Counted from the stretch's first letter, positions 13,069 to 25,935 are shown. The stretch is DNA of 64,000 nucleotides from Mansonella perstans (GCA_037074765.1 JBAMDO010000050.1:62001-126000); one strand, 5' to 3'. Numbers and translations are program-made. The notes: generated by a model not told the origin, from the sequence alone.

Positions 13069-13535
13069 AATCAAAATCAGAAAAAAAGAGTTCAGTTCTG
13101 GAAGAATAAAACTGTCACATTTCTGGAACTCAATAATATTTTTAAAAAAAGACGGAGAAAGCTCTGCGGGAGTTTAGCAATTTTTCATTTCAATTCAATG
13201 TTTTTATCACATAAAATCAATAATAGTGACATTTTTTTTGACATACTTTATAGGAGTTGAAAAAATTTCTTTTTTCCAATCAGTATTTTGGGAAAATTGA
13301 TCTGTGAATTAAAGAACCTATGCTAAAGAACTTATTGCTTATTGCTGTTGAAAGGTTTTAATCTAAAGAATTTAATGAAATATAAGACTGAAATTCAGAT
13401 TTCCCCAATTACATAGGTTAGATAGACTATGTGGAAAAAAATGTTGATGAATAGAGAAATAAAATTGGTTAATTTAGAAAATTAAAATACAATAAAATTT
13501 GCAAATATAATTCTCAATAAAGAAATTCATACTAT

Positions 13536-13763
13536 TTATTTGCTCATTCCTAAACGTGCTACTGGTGGTGGTGGTGCTCTATTCTCATCAAAACTTTGTG
13601 TCAAATCAGAAATTTGAGAAAAGATGCAAACAATCACCACGTGAGAAAAACAAATCCACCACGTGAGATGATGATTTTGCACGGTGGGCGTGCTGTTAGA
13701 AATTCTTTGTGCACTGTTTTTTGTGATATATGCAGTGGATGTTTGTTTTTCTTGCTTCCTATG
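13536..13763 (-). other. 76-codon open frame without ATG, Pro-rich end
   Basis: On the minus strand a frame is open from 13763 to a TAA at 13536-13538. It ends with a run of four prolines followed by VARLGMSK. There is no ATG near the start, and I see no clean acceptor feeding it. It overlaps the likely promoter of the UPF2 gene. It could be a last exon of an unseen minus gene or chance. Confidence 0.15.
13637..13667. promoter_or_regulatory. paired CACGTG E-boxes upstream of UPF2
   Basis: The 9-mer CCACGTGAG occurs twice, at 13637-13645 and 13659-13667, 22 bp apart, each holding the palindrome CACGTG (a bHLH-type E-box). They lie about 520 bp upstream of the UPF2 start at 14183. CACGTG is a known bHLH target; that these sites regulate UPF2 is inference. 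Confidence 0.4.
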
Positions 13764-14182
13764 TCACAGTAGGGTGCTGCTATCTGATGTTCGTATTTTA
13801 GGCCTTCTGACGTATCATAGAAGTTTCATCATTGTTAGTTGATAAAGTGGTAGATCAGATAGCAGATTGGGATTTACTTCTGATCCATCTTTAAATTTTG
13901 TTTAGTTAAGTCCCATCAACTCAATTTAGTACGCATACTTTACTGTTAGGCTTTCCAGTTTTGCAATATTTTTTTATTTAGTTCTTTTGACAACTGATAT
14001 GAAATCAAAAGAGAATCGTTTTGCTGAGTCTATATGACTGAAAATCGTTTAGAACAAATAAATGACCATTTTTGCTAGATACTTTATTGGTCGAAATGAC
14101 TTACATGAAAAGTTGATGAAGAACTAAAACATGTGGTTATCATCTTTTTTTTCTTCTAAACATTGTTAAATTTGTATTTAGA

Positions 14183-17100
14183 ATGGATGATATAACAGAA
14201 GAACGTGTACAAACTTACGTGCAAGAAGTAGAAAATCGAATAAAATGTCAACTTGACGATAGGAAAAAGTTAGAAGACACTGTTCCTCTGTCGGAAGAAC
14301 AACTTCGAAAAATGGACAGTACGTTGAAGCGAACGACAGCTTTTATGAAAAAGTTAAAAAATATTGGATGCGTACAACTGGCATCGATTTTACAAGATGT
14401 GGATAAAGTGGGTTATACAGTTTCTTTTTTTTTTTCTGGTTTATGGTACTTTATGGTACTAGATCTTGTTTCATATTCCATTCATCTACCTACTTCTTTA
14501 TCTGATGTTAAATTGTCTCTGTGCTTGTTTTCGTCGAGGTGTTATAGCGTTTATCGTGGATATAGGGTCAACATTAAGTAATACTTGGAATATGTAACAG
14601 TTTTTTTTGTTTATTACGCCGATATGTTAGACAATAGTTGGAGAATTAATACGATGGCAACATTTGTTAAAGTTTTGTCTGTTTTTCATAAATCACAAGA
14701 ATATGTGAGGCGAACAGTATCAGTGTTATTGCAAAAATTTTTTTCAGGTTAATTTATCGAAGTTCTTGGAGGAAATGACTACTACAATTGCTGAAGCAAA
14801 AATAAAGTACAGTGAGGTACAGGCCGTAGTAACAGTTTGTGTGCATTTATCGTGTTATTATGCTGATTTCTCCGCTCTCTTACTTCTGGAGTTCCGTAAA
14901 CTATTGCCATCAAAGCGAAGTGATAAGATCCAAAATCCTTCCAAGTTGCGCGTCGATATCAGGTCCATTTTCGTTAGTCACGGTGTAATTAGTGATAGAC
15001 GGATGACATGACGTCCTCAATCCTATGCTCAGAATTGTTATTTTTGTTAGTCGTTTTTTGAATTAAATTCTTTGTTATCCGATTAATATAATATAAATGA
15101 TATACGATAATACGACTGGTCTGAGCGAGCTCTGTTTAAGCGGTATTAAGTAAGCATGTCAAATCAATCAGTTCGCTTGATAGACTTGACATCGTTCGCT
15201 AAATGATTTCTATTTCAGATTGCTAGGAGAACTCTGCCTTCACGGTGTTTTTGGAAAAGAAGGTGTTCAGCTTCTGGGTTCTGCAGTTTCATTTCTTACA
15301 CTTACTGATAGAACCGAACATATAAACCTTCCAATTTTATTGCCGTTCTGCAAAGTCATGAATGTTGATTTACTTGGTTTGCATCCTTACTCAATGAAAC
15401 AGGTATTTATTCACTGTGGTGAAAAAAAAAAATTACGTATTTCACATTAAATTATAGCTCATAAGTAATGAAGATGCGGTCTTGTTGTTTCATCGTAGTT
15501 ATTTAAAAGAAGATGTCTGTGCAAATGAAACTGCTCCATTTGTTTTGTCAGCTCGCCAAATTTTCTGTTAAAATAAAGAGGTGACAGCATTTTCACTGCA
15601 AACTTTTCAAGATAAGCTGATGTTAATCATGATAATATTAGTGTTGCTCATAATTTTGAATTGGAGTTTCAATCCGTTATCACAGAGTAATTGGAACTGC
15701 TGTTTTTATCAATGACATCATTTTGCAGGTTGCAGTAAATGCAAATATTAGATTGCCAGAAACGTCAGTGATATCTGCTGATCATAAAAAAACATTTGCT
15801 CAACTTCTTCTAGATTATCGCTCATCACTTGTGGATCATATAAAACAGGCAAGCGGATTTAATGAAACGTTTAGTCACTTTTTTTGTCGGTTTTTAGTCC
15901 CTAGACTTTCGCTTTATTTATGAGATTTGCATTGCTGTTTTCTTCTTTGCTCTTTACTTTAGGCCATCTTTTAATGCTGGTAGGTTCACATGCCGACATG
16001 GTGATTAGTTAATTTTATTCTCATATTTAGTACATTGTAAATGTTTTGTGTTGCTTAACCATAATTGGTCGTACAAGATATCTCAAAAAAACTGGATTTT
16101 TTTTCAAAGATTATTTTGAATTACGAAAATTGTGTTTGGTAAGATATTTGATAAAATACACGAAACAAATGACATAAATCAATTGGGTGGTATTTATAGG
16201 ATTTGCATAAGATGAACCAATTGCTACTTTCGATAAAACGTCAGACACGGACGCGGGGGGATGCTTCTGCCGAAGACCGAAATAATCTGGAAGAAATACG
16301 TGCGCGCTATGAAAAGATTTTAACAAGTGGAACTCAGCTTAGTGAATATTTGGGTGTTCAAATGGAAACAATGAAAGAAGAGCAGGTCATTTTAATCCCT
16401 AGATTTTCATGTTTTCGGTTTATTTAAGGTTGTGATTTATAGACGGTCAAAATTTAAAGTTAAGAAAAAATTTATCATTCGCTGGACTGCAACTCAAGTC
16501 TGTATTGACTACGTATTTTTTGTTATGATCATATTTATCATGTAATAGACATGCAATACAGAGCGAAGATGAAGAAGAAGAGGTGTCTGCGCTAGCACTT
16601 AGCCGTGCATTACAAGAAGGGACCATTACTATATGGCCGGATGAAGACACTCGACAGTTTTATGAAACAAGGATGGAGCTTCGACAGCTTGTTCCAGCAA
16701 TTCTTTTCCAGGTGATTTGTGTATTTTGAGATAAAATATGAAGATGAAAGTATATCGGTGGGTCAATCAATGCAACATTCCTTCGAGTAGAGGCGTAACT
16801 GCACAGCTTATATAGCTAAGCATAGCATTTTCAGAAATATGACGCAGGATTTTTTTCTTTCATGGTACGAACCATATAACAGCCTGTATCTTTTAGTTCC
16901 TACTAAGAGTTGAAGAATCTTGCAAGTTCAGTTGTTTTTATCCTTACATCGGTGGGATTTTTGAGGAAGTTGGCATATTACCTTCCTATTTCATGGTATG
17001 AGCCGGGAAAAAAAAAAAAAAAAAAAAAACATTAAGCGCAAAATGCAACTGAATCATGAGAAGCACTATGCTTTTAAAATCATCTACTGTCAAAGTATGG

Positions 17101-20100
17101 TGGTTTTTTAGGAATCGGAACAGCGAACCTTAGATCTAGTTGAAGGGAAGATTGAAGATGTTGATCTAACCGGTTTGGATGCAATTCCTGAAGAAGCTGA
17201 AGATGAGGTTGATGATCGCAATGAGGGCTCGTTTTTAAAATTTCTTTTCTTGTTCTCTTGTAATATTAGTAATATTTAGTCGTGCGTTTAACTCTGAATC
17301 CAAATAAGGAATACTGATATATTGCTCCATCTTGCCATACGATTAATTTATAAAGAGAAAGTCGAATTTATGTATAACCGAATACTTTAACATAGAGCTA
17401 AAATTGTGTAACACGTGTAAAAAGATGAAGTTAAAAAATAGAAAGACCAAACGGCAAATTTTATGGAAATAATTCAGAACACCACGATTTAAAGTTGTAA
17501 AAAGAAAAAAAAAACTGTTTGGAGTGAATTTTGTTTGCATTTCATTTTTGCATTAATTTTAATTGTTTTTCTGTGGCCATTAACATTTACTATAAATCTA
17601 TTTTTAGGTGTCGACGATGAAGAGACAAAAACGGAATTGAATGAAATGGATCCATCAGTTGTAGTGACTTGTATGGAATCGCCAAAAGTATCTGGACAAG
17701 ATTTGAAGCTCAGGATGATTGCATTTATGGAACGACTTCCATGGCTAATCAATAGGGATTTGATCGATGATGCTGCAATTGATTTCGTTACGAATCTCAA
17801 CACCAAGAACAACAGGAGGAAACTCTGTCAAAGTGAAATTTTTAAATTTCTGGACGAATTCTTGTTTCTTTACTTTGATCATAATGTTAACGTGAACAAT
17901 ATTTCTTGAAGATCTAATTCATACCAAATTGTGTTTTTGAAGTAATTCAGATGAAATGCTTCATGCACCTTGTTTCTATCAGTTTAGTTGTTCAGTGATG
18001 CTGGAGCAGCATCGAAATCGCTTGGACTTGCTTCCATTTTATGGCCGTCTAGTGGCAACGTTGGAACCAGTTATGCCTGATTTGGCTCTTGAACTTTCGC
18101 ATTCACTGCTTCAACAGTTTCGAACATCTGTTCAGAACAAAAAAAAACAGCGTATTGACTGGAAAATAAGATGTGCTCGGTTTATCTCTGAACTAGTTTG
18201 TATTTGATGATATATTTCATGCATTTCGATTTATTACTATTTTTGATTTGGGATTTGAAATGTCATTTTTGCACGGGGGGGAGATGATAATGCCTTCAGA
18301 TAATATTAGTGACGGTCTTTCGTTAATAAAATTACCTTTCTAGTAAACTTCAGTTTCCAATACAATCGGTTCATTTAGGTGAAGTTTGGTATTGTGCCGA
18401 AAGGCGAAGGTCTTTCTTGTTTGCGGATGGTACTTTTTGATTTTCGTGGTCATAACATTGATATGTGCTGTGCAATGGTTGATTCAATGGGACAGTTTTT
18501 ATATCGTTCAACAGATAGTCATGGGAAGATGAAAATTTTGCTTGGAGTTATGATAAAGAAACGTGATCGTGTCAGTGACCCACGTCAACAGGTAAAAATA
18601 ATTTTTTGGAAGAGTTTTGGATCTTGTTAAAAGTTTTCTACCTTTTTTGTTAAAAAAAGTTATCTTTTCTTGTTAAAAGTTATCTTTTCAAGATTGGTGA
18701 TGTTATAGGTTTCTCGTTCTCTTCGTTATGGTAACGTGTATCAAATACTTGTATCAAAGGAAGATATGATTTGGATAATTGTCTCATATCCAAATGAATC
18801 ATTACTTGGGCTTAACTTTCACATTTTTGTATTTTTAGATGCTGATAGATAATGCATTCTACACTTGTATCCCACCGCAAGTGGAAGAAAAACCGAAGTC
18901 TGCAAGTGACCCGTTTCAAGACTTCATTCGTTATTTGATCAGTAATTTATCACGTTGCCGAATGGAAATAACTATACGGTGTCTCCGGAAATTGGATTGG
19001 TCTGATCCTGTTTGTGCTAGTTAGTTTATTTTCGTTTCAAAAAACATGCCTTATGATATAGTCGCTGCTGGAAGTGGGGATGATTATTTTTAACTTCGAG
19101 CGTATTGAATATTAGATGAAAAAAAATGAAAGCCAATAAAAGCAATGCCGATTGAAGAATGGAAGAATCGAGTACTATGATTATTATAGTAAGATAGGTG
19201 ATGAATGACTTATGTTACTCTTATGAATACAGTTATGTTATTTTATAATATTCGATTTAGCTTATGCAGTTGAGTGCCTCAGTAATCCGTCACTACCACG
19301 ATACAATAATGTGCCATATCTTGCTTCACTTGTAGCAGCGCTTTCATCATGTCATGATTGGATTGGTAAGTTTTGTTCAGTAAAAGACTGTTTAACCCGT
19401 GTTTAGCAGCTGAATATTTCCGCCTCCTCATCATAATCGCATCCATGACATTTTGAGTTTTGTTTGTATACTGAATCAATTATTAATATGAATAAAAGTT
19501 TTAAGGTATTCGAGTACTCGATGCAACGCTTGAAGATATTCGTATCGCTTTGGAGCTAAATAGTCCATCTCTTAATCAAAGTACAGTGCTGTCAGTGATA
19601 TTTTTGGGTCAACTCTATAATTACAGTGTGTGCGATTCTCCCGTTATATTTAAGGTATTATTGAAAAGTGATCTTATCATTTTCAGTCAATGTGATGCGA
19701 TGAGAAGAAAATATAGTATGAATGTTCTTGCTTTATTTCATGATTGTTATGATGACTTTTCAGTTGAACCAAATTCGATTTGCAAATATTTGTTGCGTTG
19801 TTGTAATGTTAATTGCTGCATTAGGCAGCTTTGCAGCAGAAGATACAGTTGTTGAAAATTTTCCATATAAGCTGAAAAAAACATAGAGTTGCATGTTAGT
19901 AAATGAAGGACTGTTCAAATTCTTGGTAATACAGTCAGTGGATAAGATGTTTCACTGTTGATACCGATCTAAAATTTACTGTTTAGACTTTATATCAGTT
20001 GATCACCTTTGGTGCTTTTGATCCATTGCTGGATGACTGGAACAATCTGACACGAATTGGTCTTGTGTGCGAATTACTTCTAGTCTGTGGAGAGTATTTT

Positions 20101-23100
20101 AATGCTGGTTCGGCTAAAAAAAAATTGGATTGCTTCTTAGCATATTTTTACCGTTATTTGATGGCTAAAGAAGAAGCATTCAAAGTTCGCGATATGGTTT
20201 TTCCAAAGAATGTATGTTGGTTTTGTTTACTGCTATAATTCTCAGATTTCGTTGCAGTGCACTTACTAATTTGTCAATGAAATAGTTATTTCGATATTTA
20301 AGATGCGTTTTCGTGTGGAAGAGATGAATGACTATGTACGAAAAGGTGTCAAAATCCCAGATTCTTTCGATGAGGCTCAAAGAATTGTTGATGAAATCCA
20401 AAAGCAGTACGGAAAAATGGTATTGTTTCTATTTGTTTCAAAAAGAATATGTCACTAAGTGATTGAGATCAGATTATTTGCAGATATTTTTCTTTTTTAA
20501 ACTCAATGCTGTTAAAGTTTAGCTTCCTCCATCTGTAATCCTCTCATGCAGTGTTTTTGAGAAATTTTAGCGGTCGTGCTGTTAAACTATATTTAGCTTA
20601 GAATTGTTACGGAATATCCGCTCTGCTAGGTCTGATGACTGATCGGAATGATGATGAGAAAGTATCAGGGAATTAAGGATGCTTATAAATTTTCAGTGCA
20701 TGGTTTGTTAATGCACATTTCTGTCATTTGCTGTCATAAAATAGTGTCAGAAATAAACGGTCGTTTTCGAGGGGAAAAATTTATATTTTATGCTAGAGAA
20801 GATTATTCATTACAAATACTGATAAAGAGAAAAGTTAAGATATAACAAAGGTTTATGGTGAAAATATCTAATATTTCGAAAATGAACGTTCATGAGGTTG
20901 TTGAGCACATTTAAGAACTGAACGGCTTGGAGATGCATTCGTTAGCGAAGTTGGCCATGTTCTTGCAGCCGAATTTATTTCTTGAGTCCATTGTCTATTA
21001 GTAATAAAAAAGTGATTGATGTGATCGAGTGATCGAGCAGGGGTGCTATTCAATCATGTAATAATGTTGATGCCATTGTTTTTCTTAGCAATCCGCCGTC
21101 CCGAAGTTCAGCTCTTATTTTTTTCAAACTTCCCTGGAAAACATTGCATATTATGTAGTGCATTAATTCTGGTTACTAAATGTTTTGTATTCAGTAGCTG
21201 TTTTCAAAAATGATCCAGTGTTTGCTGACTTTTTCCAGTTATTTTCCCAAGGAATGCATCGTGACAGATCTGCTGTTATTTTCAAAATGCAAAGTGTTTC
21301 AGATAAGATTAAATCAGTTGACTGGCGAACGTAATCAAATTTCCTTTATAAAATAGATGACTGTTGCCATGATGGCTAATGGTTTTAAGGAATGTTTGCA
21401 ATATCTGCCTGACTTGTAGTGTCTCTACTGTAAGATCCCTTTACGACTTCTCAAGTTTATATTATAGTGCCAAACTACATTTGAATTTATATCTCCTTTT
21501 ATAGTCGTTGATTCACAGGTTGGAATTGCAAATCGGCGAACGTCGAAAAAAGAAATCTAAATATGGAAATAATAAATGGAATTATTTAGATCCAGTTGGT
21601 GGAAATTCGTATTTGTGGATTTATTAAACTCGTGTACCTGTTTAGATAGATGCAGCGCGTGAAGGGAAAGTAGCTCAACAAACAGAAGAAGAGATAATGG
21701 ACGAAGATGAAGAAGAACCGCGGAAGATAAATTGTGTAGGTGATGCTGGCGGAGATGAGAATATCAGCAGCAGGTTTGTAGTGAAGATTTCATTAAACAT
21801 GGTGCTATTGTTTGAAATATTGAATATGCAAGCTATCTATGAGCATTATTTCATAAAAAAATTAAATTATATTAGATTTGTCAGACTTCCCATGTAGGAT
21901 TTCTTTTACATGACTGTCCGACAATAGCTGGATGAAGTTTATAAATAAGTTTTTTAGTTCAAACTCATATAAATGAATTTCATAATTTACGATTACTCAG
22001 TAGAAGGCGCATTTTTCGGCATCTTTGTAAAACACTTTCGTGCTGCAAGATGAATTAAAATGTCCAAAATAGTCAAATTATGGCGAACTGATCCATTTGC
22101 GGGACTATTTGTGCAGGATGTGATTAGTTTGTTTTAGCTTGCTGAAAGGTTACCGGGATATACCATACCCCACTACTTAGAAACTATTTTCTCAAATCTT
22201 GAGGTAAATATTTCAACAGCAGTGAGTGCAAGCAAAAAATGAAGTATGTAATTAGTGCATTGCGGTTTTACTCAATTTTGCGCATCTCAAGGCATCGATT
22301 TTTGATATCAGTGCTGTTTTTTACCTGCAAATTGCGTTTCTCAAACCAAATTTCCGAGAAATTTGTAGTTCCCAACCATATTCTTTTTTTTCTTACGATA
22401 TATATGGTATGAAAGATGATTAGGAATGTTAAATCTTCAATTATATGTCAACCTAAGAAATATTTTCATGATTTAGTGAAGAGATTGTTGTATCAATTTA
22501 TGATGAAAATGAAAGCGTTCGTGTACATACAAATCGCGTTCTCCTACCGGAAGACGAATTGTTTGTGCATCAACTTGAGCAAATAATTGCAGAAACGATG
22601 CAGGCAAGCTATATCATTGTCATTTTTATAATACCAATCATTGCGCATTTTTCCACATTTCGTACATTTTATTCTTTATGGAATATTTGATTTGTCGAAT
22701 TGGCGGCAAAATACATAAAAGGACTTTGAAATAAATAAGTTTTTACTTAATCATTAAATACTTGAATAGTGACTCCGTTTAGTGGAATGGTTGGCAAATG
22801 CAACTGTTAGGATCATATATAGTAAACTTTAGCAGGCTGGAATTAGCTAATTTCGAATTCACAGAAAAAACGTGTAAAATGTATGGAATAAAATGGAAAG
22901 TAACTTTGATTGTAACAAGTGAATATTTTTGTGATCTTATCGCAGAATTAATTTCGCACTGAGAAACACGTGTAATGCAAACCAGTTTTTTTTATTGATA
23001 TTGATGAGAACTTTTGTTCGATGTTCTTCACTTGTAAAGTAACAATGCTTCACTAGTCTTTTTGGGTCGGAAATGCTTTTGAAGTTCGGAACTTTGGACA

Positions 23101-23782
23101 TGAATATTTTATGTTACCTTAAAATTCGCTGTAGCACTTTTTTGTCAAGCCGAACTGAATGACAATTTTGCAGAGTAGGGCAAATGCCGTTAGTGTGCCA
23201 GTTTCGGAAATAGTGGTTCCGACATCCGCACGTCAAAAATTTCACAGAAGCGTTGCATTTAGTATGTTTTTTGTCATTTATAAGTATTCTGTTGCTTTTA
23301 TAGTATTTAGTATTCACTTTAGAGAACATTCTGTGATATCTTTATGTATTCAATCTGATAGACTGTGGCCCCTGAGTTAGTATCTCGAAATATCCTGAAT
23401 TAACATTGATGGTGTTTCAGATTCAGGCGCTCGTAGCACTAAATCTGATGACATGTCAAACTCAGGAACGGAAACGAGGATGGCTATTTTAACGCGTGGA
23501 AAAGGAAACAAAACGGTAGCTTAATTTCCCTGTACCATTAGAGTTTTTGGTCAGTCACCTTTTTTTCTTGTTTGTCAACCACCTAACATTGAATTGTGAT
23601 GTAGAAAAGTATAAACTGTTTAGGTGCTGAAGGCAATAGCGATGGATGCACCGAGTTTCTTGACAGAGACGTGGAATGCACAGCGAGAGAAAGAACGTAA
23701 CGAATTGACCGTACATAAGCATATAACGCTAAGTATGAATGAGCGTATGATGATGGATGACGATGAATCTTTATCAGAATAA
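14183..23782 (+). CDS. smg-3: UPF2/SMG-3, nonsense-mediated decay factor
   Basis: UPF2 bridges UPF1 and UPF3 in nonsense-mediated mRNA decay. Twenty exons total 3201 nt (1066 aa): 14183-14407, 14748-14962, 15219-15402, 15729-15848, 16200-16385, 16562-16711, 17112-17226, 17608-17826, 17996-18195, 18379-18591, 18839-19019, 19261-19365, 19506-19654, 19987-20211, 20303-20419, 21646-21773, 22477-22603, 23174-23261, 23421-23515, 23624-23782. Three MIF4G domains are visible: the first from about residue 40, the second around LINRDLIDDAAIDFV and LDLLPFYGRLVATLEP, the third around VLDATLEDIRIALELN and KKKLDCFLAYFYRYL. An acidic stretch (EEEIMDEDEEEP) and the UPF1-binding tail follow, with LTRGKGNK and a WNAQREKERNE-like helix. 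The start follows GTATTTAG, a plausible trans-splice acceptor. An AATAAA lies at 24262. Two introns use GC donors (15849, 22604), and a third apparent GC donor (17227) is weak. Confidence 0.96.
17008..17029. repeat. poly(A) tract in UPF2 intron 6
   Basis: About 20 consecutive A residues in the intron just before exon 7. A simple mononucleotide run, likely length-variable. Confidence 0.9.
20420..21645 (+). other. long UPF2 intron 15 with a pseudo-exon
   Basis: This 1.2-kb intron is unusually long for the gene. At about 21520 a good acceptor (TTCACAG) precedes a Lys/Arg-rich open stretch (QIGERRKKKSKYG). Entering from exon 15 in phase, however, reads 13 codons and then hits TAA. So it is either not an exon or would be a premature-stop cassette. 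Confidence 0.3.
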
Positions 23783-24949
23783 GATGCATCTCATTTGTGT
23801 TTCTTGTGCTGAAATGTAACCTTCACTGGAGCGGACGATGTCCTCTGAATTATTGATACCAGTAGCCAGACATCTGAACTAATCGGAATGAAAGATATCA
23901 CGAACCGAAACTCAAGAATGTTCTTGACACTCCAGTCGCTGAAGCTTGTGCAGCTACGTGGTGAAATCGATCACTAACGATTCAATACGAGTAATTTTTT
24001 TATCGTAAATTATGTAACATGTTATACTGGTTGTACGGATTTCCCAGAAAAATACTTCTATAATTATTTCACTTGATTTCGCATTGTTCTGTACTTTTTC
24101 TCGGTATAAATTAAAACAATTGATTTCGTGCTAGTTCTGTGCAGTCAAATGCGCTTCATCTGTGCAGTCAAAATGTTTGTTTCCGGATAAAAAACGACCT
24201 GAAACACTGGAAGAAATTATTCCAGTGTTTTCGATCATTATGATAACGATCGAAGGTCTGAAATAAAGCTAATACTGTTCAAGTAACATTGTTGTAAATA
24301 TTAAAAATGATAAAGTAAGATTAGAATATTAATGTGTGATGGTTTATCGATTCGTAGTATGACCTTATCCTTGTATTAAATATGACGGAAGTGCTTGCAT
24401 ACTTGGATATATATATATATATATATATTACGTTACGTGTTAAAGAACAATTGCGCATGTAGTATGTTTGGGAATATTTCATCTAGCAGCAGTTCCGTAA
24501 AGATCATCTCCATGGAATTATCATATTGACAATTGACAATTTTGATAACTGCTAGTTGCATCGGTCATGTGCAAGGGCGAACGGGTGTACACTGTCTGAA
24601 TCAGTATCAATTATTATAATGGTATTATCGTTTAGCGAAGCAGACTTCGAATTTTCGCTTGAGTTCAGCAATTTTTGCTAGTGGTAATGTACACAAGCAA
24701 ACAAAGGAATGAAGTATTGGCAAGTGGAGGAACATGCATCTGGAGATGTTCCTTAGACGGCATTTTCGTGCTCCAACTGTCGTAGCAACAATTCCTGGAA
24801 TAGCAGGATTGCCTCTTCTATTGAGCAGCATGTCTGATGTGCAAAATGTTTCTGCTGCATCGGAAAAACTCTCATTGCAACCTGTTAAATTGTCACTTTT
24901 CAACTCCGGTCGGCATTTAACAGAGCTCGCACGTATTCGGACTGTCGAT
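23783..24949. other. UPF2 3' flank
   Basis: Probable 3' UTR and intergenic DNA. AATAAA occurs at 24262-24267 and an (AT)n run at about 24411-24429. A 76-codon plus-strand frame (24734-24961) ends where the mitochondrial-like sequence starts; I do not recognise it. Confidence 0.45.
24411..24429. repeat. (AT)n microsatellite
   Basis: A run of alternating AT, about nine units, in the UPF2 3' flank. Confidence 0.9.
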
Positions 24950-24954
24950 GTTTG

Positions 24955-25540
24955 GTTTTAGTTGATTTTACATCGAGCTCCTTTTGATTTTTCTGAATGT
25001 GAAAGAGAGTTGGTTAGTGGGTTTAATGTAGATTATTCTAGTACTGGTTTTGCCTCTTTGTTTTTGGGAGAATATGGTAATTTGTTATATTTTAGATTTC
25101 TAACTTCTAGTTTGTTTTTTAGTGATAGTTTTTTTTTTTTTTTATTTTATAGTATGTTTTATTGTTTTTTCTCGGAGAGCGTGTCCTTGTTTCCGTTTTG
25201 ATATATTGATACGATTATGTTAATTTATTTTTTTGCCTATTGGCCTTTATTTTTTTGATTTTCTTTTTGTTATTTTTATAATATGCTTTTTTAGTTTAAT
25301 TTTTGAATAATATTTTGAAAAGATATAGGTTTATTAAGCAATTTTATTTTTTTCTATTTTATGGTTTTGATTATTTTTATATTTCTTGTACATAGAATTG
25401 TGTAAGTTTGTTGAGATGGAAGTTTTTGTGGCTTTTGTTAAGTTTTTGGTTTTAAAATTTGATCATCGAGGTTTTCAATCTTGTTTATTTTTTAAATTTA
25501 CTATGAGCGTTTTATCTGTGAGAAGGGAATGGCTATCCGC
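24955..25540 (+). pseudogene. nuclear copy of mitochondrial nad1 and following mtDNA
   Basis: The frame at 24962 reads [19 protein letters not shown], the conserved core of NADH dehydrogenase subunit 1. It continues through phenylalanine-rich membrane segments typical of nematode mtDNA. After a frame change near 25165 the C-terminal part reads CFRFDMLMRLC then FIFLPIGLYFF, using the invertebrate mitochondrial code (ATA Met, TGA Trp, AGA Ser). A TAA interrupts where TGA would be expected. The coding strand is extremely T-rich and G over C, unlike its neighbours. The next ~250 bp keep that composition and include TTTTGAAAA, compatible with a decayed trnF anticodon loop, and a frame that may be the start of atp6. 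It is non-functional in the nucleus. The nad1 call is firm; the downstream part is less so. Confidence 0.88.
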
Positions 25541-25569
25541 ACTGAGTAAACAACTTTGAATTTGGTATT

Positions 25570-25890
25570 TGGATCCGAACATAATTTTTAGAAAACTCAT
25601 GCAAAGTAGCTACAAAAATCTGCGCATGAGCCTTTTATGCTATATTAAGCCACCACTTGTTCTGAATGTCCTGAAGTCTTTGCTGAAATCTGTTCCATGT
25701 AAGACTAAAAGCTACATTTCTAACTTGGTAAGATGGCTGGTAGGAGGTGTGCTTTATGAGCAGTTATCTTTTGTGCTAACAGATCTTGGATCTGCTGATC
25801 GTATTCTTCAAGCCAATCTCTATTTTTCTCTATGAAAAACCCAAGGGATTCTTCACAGGACTGCGGGATATTGGTCTTAACATATTATCA
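25570..25890 (-). mobile_element. decayed non-LTR retrotransposon (LINE) fragment
   Basis: On the minus strand two pieces in different frames resemble the linker between the endonuclease and reverse transcriptase domains of LINE elements. The upstream piece (about 25885-25734) contains FFIEKNRDWLEEYDQQIQDL and HKAHLL. The downstream piece (about 25706-25570) contains RLQDIQNKWWLNIA then a stop, KAHAQIFVATLHEF. LINE linkers commonly have the pattern NxDWFDEN..EIQ.LL..K...HKA...(V)RLR.MQD.WL..KA.EIQ..AD..D. Frameshift and stops show it is dead. I did not find reverse transcriptase motifs nearby. The subfamily cannot be decided by eye. Confidence 0.65.
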
Positions 25891-25935
25891 GGTACTTTGG
25901 GGGGTGAGGGAGTGGGTTCTCTGAGTGGTCCTTAA

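Noticed and set aside
25569..25835. 88-codon plus-strand frame
   Set aside because: It is antisense to the LINE relic, whose minus-strand reading is recognisable.
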